NCBI GenBank assembly: GCA_035275065.1
Contig: DATENM010000068.1
Location: 1 to 64,000, forward strand
Source of the DNA: Blastocatellia bacterium
GTDB taxonomy: Bacteria; Acidobacteriota; Blastocatellia; UBA7656
Direction of reading: 5' to 3'
Length of the DNA: 64,000 nt
Position 1 is the stretch's first letter. The number at the start of each line of letters is the position of its first letter. Positions 40,156 through 51,496 of this stretch are shown here, piece after piece. Below the pieces are notes generated by a model that had not been told where the DNA came from, ran no database searches, and was given only the letters and a program-made list of their open reading frames with translations. The position numbers and the translations under genes are program-made.

Positions 40156-41787
40156 TTAGCTGAGCGTGAATTTCAAAACGGTTCCGCCGAGCCGCAGTTC
40201 GTCTTCCGGCGTCAGCACCCGAGGTTGCTTGACGTTGAGGCGAATCGAGCCGCCGCTGGAGTTGACGATGGTGCCATTGACCGAGCCCAGGTCCTCGATC
40301 ATAAACTGCTCGCCGGCGCGGTAGATGCGCGCGTGGCGGCGGGACACCTTGGTCTCGGGGTCATGCATCGTGAGGTCGATTTCAGGGAAGATGCCGGTGT
40401 GCGGGTCTGTGCGTCCGATCAACACGCTTTCTTTGTTGATGAGAAAGGAGAAGGGCTTGACCATGTCGCCGGTGCTGACGACGACGAGTTGAGCGGTGAC
40501 GCGCGGCTCGGCGGTCAACCCGGTGCCGCCGGCGGCGCCATCCGCCGCCGGCTGACGGTTGCCGCAGTGCGCGCAATAGACGTCTTCGGCGCCGATCTTT
40601 TCGCCGCAGTGGCCGCAGAAGACCCAATCCTGGCCGGCTGCCGAGGCCGCGCCGCCAGAGGCCGCCGAGGCCGGCGTCGAATGGTTCGGCCTCACTTCGC
40701 GCTGGATGATGGGCGGCGCGACGGCGGCAGGGTTCGACGAACGCGCATAGTTGTTCGACGCGCGCGCCTCGGGTCGCGGGCGGCTTTCGAGGTGCGTGCT
40801 GTGCTCTTCAAGCGAGCGCATGAAGTCGAGCGCCGAGGCATGGCGGTCTTCGGGCTTGTGCGCCACGGCGCGCATCAATAGGTTCTCCATCTCCGGCGAG
40901 ATGTTCGGGTTGATCTGGCGCGGGCGCGGGTTCTTGCTGAAGTCGAAGATCAACAGCGGATTGTCCTGCGGGTCCGAGCCCGTCAGCATATGAAACATGG
41001 TCGCGCCGAGGCTGTAGATGTCCGAGCGCGGCTCGACTTTGCCGGCAAACAGCTCCGGCGGCGCATAGCCCATCGTGCCGATGGCGGTGACGCCTTTTTC
41101 CGTCGGCCGGACGACGCGGGCGATGCCAAAGTCTACCAGCATGACGCGGCCCGACTTGTCGTCGATCATGAGGTTGGCCGGCTTCAAATCGCGGTAGATG
41201 ATGGGCGGCTTCTGCGAGTGGATGTAGTGCATCACGTCACAGATCTGGATTGCCCATTTGGTGACCGCCGCCTCTTCGACGATGCCGTGACGCACGCGCA
41301 TCTGCTCGGCGAGGTCGCCGCCGCCGATCCAGCGCATCACCAGGTAGTAGCGCCCGCCTTCGATGAAGTAATCAAAGACGGTCGGGATTGACGGGTGATC
41401 GAGCTGCGCCAGGACTTCGGCCTCGCGCTTGAAATCTTCGACGGCCTTGGCGCGCTGGTTCTGATCGGCAAACATCTCGATCATCTCTTTGACGGCGCAG
41501 AGGCGGTCGGCGAGGCGCTTGTCTTTCGCCTGATAGACCGATCCCATGCCGCCGCCGCCGACGCGCTGGACGATAAGGTAACGGTCGAGCAGGAGGGTGC
41601 CCGGCTCTAGTTGATGCGTCGCCGCATGCTTGGGTTTTTTAGAATCAGGCATGTCTTCACTGCGTCTGCTGCGCGCTTCCAGGATAATCGCCTTTGGCGC
41701 AAGCGGCGTCGAATCCTGTCGAGCGCCGCACACACGACAATCGGACTCCTCCTCGTGAACCGGATTGCCGCATTCTGGGCAAAACAT
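40156..41787 (-). CDS. Ser/Thr protein kinase with zinc ribbons and C-terminal FHA domain, 543 aa
   Basis: Hanks-type kinase: Gly loop VGGGGMGSVYQAK, catalytic YRDLKPANLMI, metal-binding LVDFGIA and GYAPPELF are intact. A zinc ribbon opens the protein (CPECGNPVHEEESDCRVCG), another follows the kinase (CGHCGEKIGAEDVYCAHCG), and an FHA domain closes it (VSRRHARIYRAGEQFMIEDL; GSVNGTIVN). No membrane segment, so it is cytosolic, unlike PknB. It likely phosphorylates and recruits FHA partners of the same operon. The ribosome site AGGAA lies within the arm of heptamer hairpin C. Confidence 0.92.
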   Translation of the reverse strand: MFCPECGNPVHEEESDCRVCGARQDSTPLAPKAIILEARSRRSEDMPDSKKPKHAATHQLEPGTLLLDRYLIVQRVGGGGMGSVYQAKDKRLADRLCAVKEMIEMFADQNQRAKAVEDFKREAEVLAQLDHPSIPTVFDYFIEGGRYYLVMRWIGGGDLAEQMRVRHGIVEEAAVTKWAIQICDVMHYIHSQKPPIIYRDLKPANLMIDDKSGRVMLVDFGIARVVRPTEKGVTAIGTMGYAPPELFAGKVEPRSDIYSLGATMFHMLTGSDPQDNPLLIFDFSKNPRPRQINPNISPEMENLLMRAVAHKPEDRHASALDFMRSLEEHSTHLESRPRPEARASNNYARSSNPAAVAPPIIQREVRPNHSTPASAASGGAASAAGQDWVFCGHCGEKIGAEDVYCAHCGNRQPAADGAAGGTGLTAEPRVTAQLVVVSTGDMVKPFSFLINKESVLIGRTDPHTGIFPEIDLTMHDPETKVSRRHARIYRAGEQFMIEDLGSVNGTIVNSSGGSIRLNVKQPRVLTPEDELRLGGTVLKFTLS

Positions 41788-41792
41788 ACTAC

Positions 41793-41886
41793 GGGTTCCT
41801 GGTTCCTAGTCCCTGGTTCCTGGTTGATCGCGCCGGCGGCAACCAATGCCGGCGGCGCACCAACCAGGAACGAGGAACGAGGAACC
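41793..41886. repeat. Heptamer-repeat hairpin C (GGTTCCT family)
   Basis: GGTTCCT repeats on the left and AGGAACG/AGGAACC on the right, with an inner GC hairpin (GCGCCGGCGGC...GCCGGCGGCGC). It lies six bases before the kinase start and supplies that gene's ribosome-binding bases. Confidence 0.85.
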
Positions 41887-41929
41887 GCCAGCGGGCGAAG
41901 CCCATCTCCAGCCAAGGGAACCAGAGCGC

Positions 41930-42736
<807 letters not shown>

Positions 42737-42793
42737 AAGGCTGGGCCTCCCACAGCTCTCCTTGCCTACGGGCAATATCTAGCGGCACGGGGG

Positions 42794-42822
42794 ATTATAC
42801 TCTAGAGATTATACGCTGGCAA
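42794..42822 (-). promoter_or_regulatory. Sigma-70-type promoter of the FHA operon
   Basis: On the minus strand TTGCCA, exactly 17 bp, then TATAAT, about 58 bp before the first start codon. A second TATAAT lies 13 bp upstream, inside the spacer, around CTCTAGAG. The rest of the gap 42776-43095 shows no gene. Confidence 0.65.
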
Positions 42823-43095
42823 TAAATAGGAACGATCAGAATTGCGCGATTGAAAGGCGGTCTGAAGATCAACGACAGGGCGCCTCGGTGGCCGGAAAGC
42901 GGCGCGGCGGCTGCTTCATATCGTGCTTGTGAGCCGGGGCCGGGCCGTATACACTATCGGGGAATGGAGCAACCGGATGTCAACGTCTACCGCCGCCCTT
43001 GGCGACATGACCATTCGCCGTTACCGCGCAGGTAATCGCGCGCATTCACACTTTCACATGGAGAGGCGCGAAAACGCAGACTGGATTGTTTGTCT

Positions 43096-43566
43096 ATGCC
43101 GGAAGAAATTAAACGCAAGATTCAAGAAGAGCTTCGCCAGCTAGAGGCAGAGTTGCGGACAGAGATCCCGCAGGAGCTGAAGAAAGCCGTCGCCATGGGC
43201 GACCTGTCGGAGAATGCCGAATACGAGGCGGCGCGCAACCGCCAGGATTACGTGCGCGCCCGCATTGCCAACTTGCGCAAGCGGCTGGCCGATCTGTCAA
43301 TGATCGACATGTCGCGGCTGCCGACGGATCGCGCCGCTTATGGCTCGACGCTCGTCCTCTACGACCTCGACAGCAGCGAAGAGGTGACCTATAAGCTGGT
43401 GATGGCCGAAGATTCGGACTTTGCGCAGAATAAGATTTCGACCACTTCGCCGATTGGGCGCGGCCTGATGGGCAAGCGCGAAGGCGACGAGGCAGAGATC
43501 ACGACGCCGAGCGGCAGGCGGCGCTTTGAGGTCGTTCGCCTGACGACGATCCATGACGAAGGGTGA
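43096..43566 (+). CDS. greA: Transcription elongation factor GreA
   Basis: Rescues backtracked RNA polymerase by stimulating transcript cleavage. The N-terminal coiled coil carries the acidic tip signature GDLSENAEYEAARNRQ, and the C-terminal FKBP-like domain ends ITTPSGRRRFEVV. The ATG at 43096 (MPEEIKRKI) is preferred over a TTG two codons earlier. At 156 aa it is normal in length. Monocistronic by appearance. Confidence 0.93.
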   Translation: MPEEIKRKIQEELRQLEAELRTEIPQELKKAVAMGDLSENAEYEAARNRQDYVRARIANLRKRLADLSMIDMSRLPTDRAAYGSTLVLYDLDSSEEVTYKLVMAEDSDFAQNKISTTSPIGRGLMGKREGDEAEITTPSGRRRFEVVRLTTIHDEG

Positions 43567-43725
43567 ACGGGGAGCGCCCCACCCGCAATGGCCGCAAAGC
43601 GCGCGCCACCGCGGGCCGCGGCGCGCATCTAAAGCCAGGCGGCGGGCGATCTTGACAATGGGCGCAAGCGTTTGACATAGTGTCGCTTCGCGCGCGCGGT
43701 GAGGCCGAAGGTTGGGGGCCGACAG

Positions 43726-44424
43726 ATGATCAGCGAAGCCATCGGAGCAGGCGGCAAACGAGTGATTGACGCGATGGTGCGCGGGCTGGCGCGCAGCCGC
43801 ATCAACCCCAACGTGCTGACCTTCCTCGGCCTGTTGATGAATATCGGCTGCGGCGTGCTATTCGGCTACGGGATGTTTTTCAAGGCGGGATTATTGATGA
43901 TCCTCGCCAACATCTTTGACATGTTCGATGGCCAGGTGGCGCGGCTGCGCGGGCGGGTGACACGCTTCGGCGCGTTCTTCGATTCGGTGATTGATCGGTA
44001 CTCTGACATCATCGTTTTCGTCGGCATCATGGTCTATTACGCGCGCCCGGCGGGCGGCCACTCGACGCTGCTGGTGACGCTGACCGGGCTGGCGCTGGTC
44101 GGCTCGGTGATGATCAGCTATTCGCGGGCGCGCGCCGAATCGCTCGACATCGCCTGCAAGGTCGGTTTTCTTGAGCGGCCCGAGCGCGTCGTACTGTTGA
44201 TCATCGCCTCGCTCACGGAAGTCGGCCCGGCCACCAGCCCCTTCCTGCACAAGATGCCGCAGGTGCTGTGGGTGCTGGCGGTGCTGTCGCACTGGACGGT
44301 GGTGCATCGCATTTATCACACGTGGCGGGAACTGCGCGAAACCGACCGCGCCGCCGTCAAAGCGGCCCAGGCCAAGCTCGAAGCCGACAGCCTGGTGAGC
44401 GCCGATTATTCAGTACAGAATTGA
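43726..44424 (+). CDS. CDP-alcohol phosphatidyltransferase
   Basis: Integral-membrane phospholipid synthase. The family signature D-G-x2-A-R-x8-G-x3-D-x3-D is exact in DGQVARLRGRVTRFGAFFDS followed by VID. Multiple hydrophobic helices surround it. It joins CDP-diacylglycerol to an alcohol (inositol phosphate, glycerol phosphate or similar); the substrate cannot be told. GGGGG lies ahead of ATG 43726; a GTG nine codons upstream is less likely. 232 aa. Confidence 0.88.
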   Translation: MISEAIGAGGKRVIDAMVRGLARSRINPNVLTFLGLLMNIGCGVLFGYGMFFKAGLLMILANIFDMFDGQVARLRGRVTRFGAFFDSVIDRYSDIIVFVGIMVYYARPAGGHSTLLVTLTGLALVGSVMISYSRARAESLDIACKVGFLERPERVVLLIIASLTEVGPATSPFLHKMPQVLWVLAVLSHWTVVHRIYHTWRELRETDRAAVKAAQAKLEADSLVSADYSVQN

Positions 44425-44452
44425 GTTCGAGTTCTAAGTGAGGAGACGATTT

Positions 44453-45235
44453 GTGAGGTCAAATTCTACGGTTCGAGCGCAGGCAGCCGCGCCGCTCATG
44501 ATGTGCCCGTGTTGCGGTGATGACATCCGTATCGGGGCCGAAGTGTGCCCCTGCGGGGCGCGCTTTGTCGGCGTGCCGCTCGACGAAACGCCGGCGCGGA
44601 TTCGCCACTACGGCCCGGCGATGACCGCCTTGTTGCTGCTCGCGCTGGCCATCGCTTTAACCGCCGTCCTGACGAAATGGTTAGCGCCTTTGGCGCTGCT
44701 GCCGGCATGGCTTGCGATGCGCGCCTTGCGATTGGAGAAGCGCGACCCGGCAAGTTACGGCGGGCGGCGAGTCGCGGCGGTCACGCTCGGGCTGGCGCTC
44801 GTCGGTATGGTCGGCATGGCGACTTATGGCGTTAGCGCCATTCCGCGCGCCCTTGACAATTACCGCGTCCGCCGCGTCGCCGCCACCGAAGCCGCCATGC
44901 ACCACGTTGCCGCTATTCTCGAAGACTACAAAGCAACAACCCACTCTTATCCGAAGAACAACGACGAGCTGAAGAAAGTTTTAAGCGAGGCGATGCCGGC
45001 GGATTACTGGGAGAAGCCGATCCGTTATCAGAGCTATTTAGAGGCGCTGGCAAGAAACGACGATCCGCGCGCGCTGGGCAAAGCGCCGATTCAGTACAGC
45101 TCCTTTGAGCTGCGCTCGGCGGGCGCTGATGGCATCGAAGGCACAGACGACGACATCATCATGCGCGACGGCGTCTTCTTCACCAGCGCCGAGATCAAGA
45201 AGCTGCCAGCAGCCCACACTACGTCAGATCGCTAA
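44453..45235 (+). CDS. Zinc-ribbon membrane protein with pseudopilin GspG-like C-terminal domain, 260 aa
   Basis: A four-Cys ribbon (CPCCGDDIRIGAEVCPCG), two membrane helices (~60-95 and ~105-130), then a periplasmic domain. That domain has the calcium-binding end of type II secretion major pseudopilins: DYWEKPIRYQSY, and FELRSAGADGIEGTDDDI. No prepilin peptidase site is seen, so it is not a true pilin but borrows the domain. The GTG start is chosen because AGGAG lies seven bases ahead. Confidence 0.7.
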   Translation: MRSNSTVRAQAAAPLMMCPCCGDDIRIGAEVCPCGARFVGVPLDETPARIRHYGPAMTALLLLALAIALTAVLTKWLAPLALLPAWLAMRALRLEKRDPASYGGRRVAAVTLGLALVGMVGMATYGVSAIPRALDNYRVRRVAATEAAMHHVAAILEDYKATTHSYPKNNDELKKVLSEAMPADYWEKPIRYQSYLEALARNDDPRALGKAPIQYSSFELRSAGADGIEGTDDDIIMRDGVFFTSAEIKKLPAAHTTSDR

Positions 45236-45360
45236 CGGGTGAACTCATCAGGCGAAATGGATCAAGCCACCGCAAGCGCCGCGCGTTGAAGTGAGGGGGC
45301 TGTCGATTTCGCCTTTCTCTTTTTCAGGCGCGCTGCCCACACCCGCTGCTCATCCGCTGT

Positions 45361-46871
<1,511 letters not shown>

Positions 46872-46875
<4 letters not shown>

Positions 46876-47363
46876 AGTACGAAACCGAAATCAATGGCCG
46901 GCAGATGACGGTCGAGCTTGAAGAGCGCGACGGCCATGTGACGGCGACCGTCGGCGAGCGCCGCTACGAGATCGATGTCGTGCGCCCCGAAGACGGGGCG
47001 TACCTGCTGTTCACGGATGACGACGTATACGAGGCGCGTGTCTGGGCCGAGGGCGGCGGCCTGCGCGTCCGGCTGCGCGACCGCACTTTTCAAGCGCAGG
47101 TCATTGACCGCAAGCATCGGCGCGCGGTGGCAGATCATGGCGTCGAAGGCCAGCAGCAGCTCACCGCGCCGATGCCGGGCAAGGTAGTGCGCGTGCTATG
47201 CACCGCCGGCGATGAAGTGGCCGCCGGCCAGGGCGTCATCGTCGTCGAAGCCATGAAGATGCAGAACGAAATCAAATCGCCCAAGGCCGGGCGCGTCACC
47301 GAGGTGCGCGTCAGCGAAGGCGCAACCGTGACCGCCAATCAAGTGCTCGCCATCGTGGAATAG
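46872..47363 (+). CDS. accB: Biotin carboxyl carrier protein
   Basis: The C-terminal biotinyl domain holds EAMKMQNEIKSPKAGRV, with the Lys that takes biotin (~137) in the EAMKM motif. The N-terminal ~80 residues form the beta-rich linker domain seen in alpha subunits of propionyl-type carboxylases. With the preceding gene this is a split alpha subunit, co-translated by ATGA overlap. 163 aa. Confidence 0.88.
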
Positions 47364-47365
47364 AA

Positions 47366-47470
47366 GTCAGGAGTCAGGAGTCAGAAGTCAGAATGAATAA
47401 GGAAGGCGGCTATCGCCGCGGCTCTTATTCTCCTTCCTGCTTCCTGTCTACTGCCTACTGCCAACTGCTT
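47366..47470. repeat. Heptamer-repeat hairpin D (AGGAGTC family, degenerate right arm)
   Basis: Left arm of AGTCAGG heptamers; core GGAAGGCGGCTATCGCCGCG equivalent to hairpin A. The right arm begins ATTCTCCTTCCTG but drifts into ACTGCCT/ACTGCCA heptamers. It follows the carrier-protein stop directly. The rest of the gap to 47684 holds only the sigma-54-like promoter. Confidence 0.75.
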
Positions 47471-47583
47471 CCTGTTCCTCATCCCATTTCGTCTGCCCTG
47501 GCTCGCAATTGGTGTTCGGATTTACTGCGCCGGATTTCGAGGCTCCGGCAAAAAGGGACAAAATTTCGAAAAAGCCCTGATAA

Positions 47584-47626
47584 ATGACCCGTCATTAAAC
47601 AAGCCGCCTTTGGCACACGGCTTGTA
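47584..47626 (+). promoter_or_regulatory. Possible sigma-54 promoter with upstream palindrome
   Basis: TGGCACACGGCTTGTA (47611-47626) fits the -24/-12 pattern TGGCAC-N5-TTGC except for T in place of the final C. AATGACCCGTCATT at 47584 is a perfect palindrome that could bind a regulator. It lies ~60 bp before the next start. Confidence 0.4.
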
Positions 47627-47684
47627 ATCAATCCTGAGGGTAAACAGAAAACTGATCCTGGCGAGGCCGGGAGGGAGGACAACG

Positions 47685-48452
47685 ATGAGATTCAGTTCAT
47701 TGAGGAGAGTGGTGAGCGGTGCTGCGCTGTCGCTAATGCTCGGCGTGCTGCTGAGCGGAGCGGCGCTGGCGCAGGACCGTAATTATCAGGATGATCGCTA
47801 TCGTAATGATAGTCGTTACGGCCAGAATGGCAGTTGGTCGAGAGACCGTGTGCGGGATTATGCTATGAAGCTCGGCTATCATACCGGCTACAGCGAGGTG
47901 CGCGACAACATGCAGAACGGCGGTCGCCGCAGCCTCAGAGACATCCCCGGCTTTCGCAACGACACCAATGGCTATCTGGCGGTGATGGGGTATCGCGACG
48001 ATTACCGCAACGCCTATCGCCGTGGGTTCGAGATGGCCTACGAAGATTTCACGCATAACCGCGAGCGGCGCTGGACGCGCACGGATGTCGAGCGGGCGCT
48101 CGGCGGCAGATTGAAGGACGTTTACAACGATGACCGCTATGACCAGGATGACTGGTACAACGGGCGTCGTGACGACCGTGGCGGCAACTGGAATCGCGAC
48201 CGCAACCAGAATGGCCGCTATGACCGCAACGAGATTAACCGGCTTGCGCAAGAGGCCGGCTATCGCGACGGCTATCGTCAAGGCCAGGATGACGCCTCGC
48301 GCCGGCGTGGTTCCAGCTACGATAGGGATACGCGCTACCGCGATGCGCAGAGCGGCTGGCGCTCAGAGTATGGCGACCGCGACACCTATCGCCAGGCTTA
48401 CCGCGAAGGCTTCCGCCGCGGCTACGAAGAAGGCTATCGCAGCCGGCGCTAG
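47685..48452 (+). CDS. Secreted Tyr/Arg/Asp-rich protein, 255 aa
   Basis: The signal peptide runs through GAALSLMLGVLLSGAALAQ. The mature part is extremely rich in Tyr, Arg, Asp, Asn and Gly, with recurring YRxGYxxG and DRYRN-like phrases (AYRRGFEMAYEDF; YRQAYREGFRRGYEEGYRSR). It is predicted partly disordered. GGGAGG precedes the start. Such exported proteins are common in Acidobacteriota; function is unknown, perhaps envelope- or matrix-associated. It is followed by a strong hairpin terminator. Confidence 0.7.
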   Translation: MRFSSLRRVVSGAALSLMLGVLLSGAALAQDRNYQDDRYRNDSRYGQNGSWSRDRVRDYAMKLGYHTGYSEVRDNMQNGGRRSLRDIPGFRNDTNGYLAVMGYRDDYRNAYRRGFEMAYEDFTHNRERRWTRTDVERALGGRLKDVYNDDRYDQDDWYNGRRDDRGGNWNRDRNQNGRYDRNEINRLAQEAGYRDGYRQGQDDASRRRGSSYDRDTRYRDAQSGWRSEYGDRDTYRQAYREGFRRGYEEGYRSRR

Positions 48453-48513
48453 TCACCGCTATCTATAACCGAACCGGCGTCCGCATCGCTTGAGGCGCGG
48501 GCGCGCGACAACC

Positions 48514-48560
48514 GCCGGGCCGCGAGTCATATCGATATGACTCGCGGCCCGGCTTTCTTA
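48514..48560 (+). terminator. 40-bp perfect palindrome, terminator-like
   Basis: GCCGGGCCGCGAGTCATATC and its exact complement with no spacer (48514-48553), then a TTTCTT tract. It ends the upstream gene. A spacer-less palindrome must sacrifice a few central pairs for a loop. Confidence 0.75.
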
Positions 48561-48648
48561 TTTGATGCTGAGGGCGCGCTTCGCCCGGCACTGGCATGGC
48601 AGGCCGGCGCGGCGGGTGTTAAGCTGGTAGGCGAAAGCGAGGGCAGCG

Positions 48649-49080
48649 ATGACAGGGCAAGAGAGCGCGACGCAGTTGAAACTACACTACACGATTCTTT
48701 GCGAAGACGTGCGGCTTGAGGTCGGCCAGAAGCTCAGCCTCATCGGCGTCTTCTACGCCATACAGGTGCCGCAACTGCCGATCAACATCTTGAAGCTGGT
48801 CATCCTCAACCACTGGTCGGGGGGCGGGCAGTACCTCTCCGAAGTCCGCATCCTGACGCCCGACCGCACGCAACCGATTGCCGTTTCGCAGCCCTCGGCC
48901 TTCGAGATTCCGCCGGGCGGCTATGCCGACAACGTCACCATGTTTGCCAATATCGCCTTTCCGGTGGCCGGCGATTACGTCGTCCAAACGCTCATCAATT
49001 CGACGCTGTTCGCCGAACAGTGGCTCACGGTCATGGATGTGAACCAGCCGGCGGCCGTCAGCTCCGAGACGATTCAATAA
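48649..49080 (+). CDS. Conserved hypothetical beta-sandwich protein (DUF6941-like), 143 aa
   Basis: A cytosolic protein with an opening typical of the family (LHYTILCEDVRLEVGQKLSL, then IGVF). Alternating beta strands follow, with FEIPPGGYADNVTMFANIAF and a final VVQTLINSTLFAEQWLTV. It looks like a single immunoglobulin-like fold. Function is not established; the family name is from memory of the sequence pattern. Standalone gene. Confidence 0.6.
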   Translation: MTGQESATQLKLHYTILCEDVRLEVGQKLSLIGVFYAIQVPQLPINILKLVILNHWSGGGQYLSEVRILTPDRTQPIAVSQPSAFEIPPGGYADNVTMFANIAFPVAGDYVVQTLINSTLFAEQWLTVMDVNQPAAVSSETIQ

Positions 49081-49201
49081 TCGGCATTGACCCGCAACCA
49101 CAGGCAGGCTAGGCTGTCAGGACAGCCGCGAAAGATAGAAGCCGGCGACGCCAGATGATCGGCATCGCGCCAAACTTTTGTTCAGCGGCTCGCCCGTAGG
49201 C

Positions 49202-51451
49202 ATGCAAAAAGAACAGCTTCTCAACCTGCTCGACGCCGGGGCACGTGATGCCTTCGAGCGCGCCCGGCAACTCGCACGGGCGCGCGGCGGCGTCTTGTCG
49301 CCGCTCCATCTGCTGGTCGCGCTGCTCAGCGATGCGCCGGCGTCAGATGCCCGGTCGGCGAGCTTGTTAAGGTCGGCCGCCGAAGTTTTGCGCGAACGCT
49401 TTCCGCTCGCCTCAGAATCGCTTACGGTAACGAAAGACACACAGGCCGTTTTATCTGCCGCCAGCCAGATGGCGCGCGCCGAAGGCCAGGAGGAGGCGGC
49501 GGCGGAACATCTCTTACGCGCGGCGCTGGCCAGCCCGCAGGTTCGCGAGGCGCTTGGCGAAGCCGCGCCGGCTCCGGATGCCGCGCCCCATCAACAGGAC
49601 GTGCCCCGTCATGATGCTATGCTTACCGGGCCGTTGAAGCGGCGGGCGCTCGCCGGCGCGCTCAAGGATTACTGCACGGATGTCGCCGAAGACGCCGAAG
49701 ACGCATCGTTACATCCCTTCGTCGGGCGCGAGCGCGAGATGACGGCGGTGCTGGAAACGCTCTGCCGCAAGCTCAAGAACAACCCGCTGCTGATTGGCAA
49801 GCCGGGGGTCGGCAAAAGCGCCCTGGTCACGGCGGTCGCGGGCCGCTTGTGCGAAGGCCGCGTTCCCCAGCGTTTGCGCGGCAAGCGCATCCTCGAAGTC
49901 TCGCGCCTGAAGCTGCTGGCCGATGCCAAGTTCACCGGCGACATCGAAGAGCGGCTGAAGCAACTGCTTGAAGAAGTGAAGCGGGCGGGCGATGTGATTC
50001 TTTTCTTCGACGAGATTCACACGCTGTTGAATGCCGGCGGCTCAGGCGGCACGGGCGACGTGGCGAACCTATTGAAGTCGGCGCTCTCGAAAGGCGACAT
50101 CACCTGCATCGGCGCAACGACGCTCGCGGAGTATTACAAGTACATCGCCCGCGACGAAGCCCTGGCCCGCCGCTTCAGCAACATCACCGTCGAAGAGCCT
50201 TCGCCCGAAGAGACGCGCCGCATCCTGCTGGAGTCGCGCGCGGCGTTCGAGAGCTATCACGACGTGCGCATTGATGATGAGGTCATCGCGCTCATCGTTG
50301 ACCAGGCCGAGCGCTTTCTCTATACCCGCAGCTTTCCCGACAAAGCCTTCGACCTGCTCGACAAGGCGGCGGCTAAAGCGTCGTTCGCCGGCCTTGAGCG
50401 CGTCAGCCGCGACGCGGTCACCGAGACGCTGTCGGAGATGACCGGCCTGCCGCTGGAGATCATGGACAAAGACCCTGCGGAGCGGCTTGAGCAACTGGAA
50501 GCCTTTCTGCACGCGGCGGTGCCCGGCCAGGCGCGTGCCGCCCGCGACGTGGCGCGTGTGGCGCGCATCGCCAAGCTCGGCCTTGAGCTGAAGCCGGAGC
50601 GCCCCGACGGCGTCTTTCTCTTCGTCGGCCCCGAAGGCGTCGGCAAGCATGAGCTGGCCACGGCGCTCGCCAAGTTTTTGTATGGCTCATCACAAAAGAT
50701 CACCGCCTTCGACCTGAGCCAGTACACCGAATCGCATTCGCTGTCGCGGCTCATCGGCGCCGAGCCGGGCTACGCCGGTCACGGCGAGCGCGGCTTGCTG
50801 GCGAAGGCGGCAGAAGACAGCCCGCATTCAGTGCTCTACTTTCGCAACGTCGATCTGGCGCACGCCGTCGTTCAGCAGTTTCTTGGCGAAGCCTTCGAGC
50901 ACGGGCGCTTCACCGACACGACGGGCACGGAGATTTCGCTGTCGAACACCACCGTCGTGATGACGCGCTCGCAGTCGAGCGAGCAACACAAGACCGCGCC
51001 GCTCGGCTTTCGTCCGAACGGCGAAAGCGGCGAGCATCGCCTCACCGGCAGCCTGCGGACGGCGACCGGCGGCCTTCAGCTCAGAGAGCGCAGCTTCGGG
51101 CTGGTCGAATCACTGGCGGCGACCGTAGACGAAGTGATCGAGTTCCAGGTGCTCGACCGCGCGGCGACCGAACAGATCATCGGCGAGCGGCTTGAAGCCT
51201 TGCGGGCGCGGCTCGAAGCGGCGCAGCCGGTGCGCCTCGAAATGGATGCGCGGCTCGCGGCATATTTCAGTGAGCGGCTGGCCGTCGAGCGCAAGAGCCT
51301 GGCGCAACTCGAACGCATGTTACAAGAGGCGATTATCATCCCCTTTGCGCAACTGCACCTTGATCGCAACAGCGGCCGCCTCGGCGTCGCCGTCCGCGTC
51401 GCCGGCGACACGGTGCAGGTGGTGCGCGGTGTCGGCGACGCGACAACATGA
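49202..51451 (+). CDS. ClpA/ClpB-type AAA+ ATPase with degenerate second ATPase domain, 749 aa
   Basis: An N-terminal Clp repeat region (~1-110) is followed by a complete D1 ATPase: Walker A GKPGVGKSA (~199) and Walker B ILFFDEIHTL (~267). D2 has GPEGVGKHE (~476), in which His replaces the usual Thr/Ser. At the Walker B place it reads LYFRNVDLAHAVVQQF (~543), lacking the Asp-Glu pair of functional Clp proteins. The C-terminal D2 small domain is present. So D1 likely powers the machine and D2 is structural. No middle domain of ClpB is seen. Start chosen at ATG 49202. Confidence 0.85.
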   Translation: MQKEQLLNLLDAGARDAFERARQLARARGGVLSPLHLLVALLSDAPASDARSASLLRSAAEVLRERFPLASESLTVTKDTQAVLSAASQMARAEGQEEAAAEHLLRAALASPQVREALGEAAPAPDAAPHQQDVPRHDAMLTGPLKRRALAGALKDYCTDVAEDAEDASLHPFVGREREMTAVLETLCRKLKNNPLLIGKPGVGKSALVTAVAGRLCEGRVPQRLRGKRILEVSRLKLLADAKFTGDIEERLKQLLEEVKRAGDVILFFDEIHTLLNAGGSGGTGDVANLLKSALSKGDITCIGATTLAEYYKYIARDEALARRFSNITVEEPSPEETRRILLESRAAFESYHDVRIDDEVIALIVDQAERFLYTRSFPDKAFDLLDKAAAKASFAGLERVSRDAVTETLSEMTGLPLEIMDKDPAERLEQLEAFLHAAVPGQARAARDVARVARIAKLGLELKPERPDGVFLFVGPEGVGKHELATALAKFLYGSSQKITAFDLSQYTESHSLSRLIGAEPGYAGHGERGLLAKAAEDSPHSVLYFRNVDLAHAVVQQFLGEAFEHGRFTDTTGTEISLSNTTVVMTRSQSSEQHKTAPLGFRPNGESGEHRLTGSLRTATGGLQLRERSFGLVESLAATVDEVIEFQVLDRAATEQIIGERLEALRARLEAAQPVRLEMDARLAAYFSERLAVERKSLAQLERMLQEAIIIPFAQLHLDRNSGRLGVAVRVAGDTVQVVRGVGDATT

Positions 51452-51496
51452 GATGCCTTGAGTCGCGGGCGATCACTTCTTTCTATCTTCCGGCTT

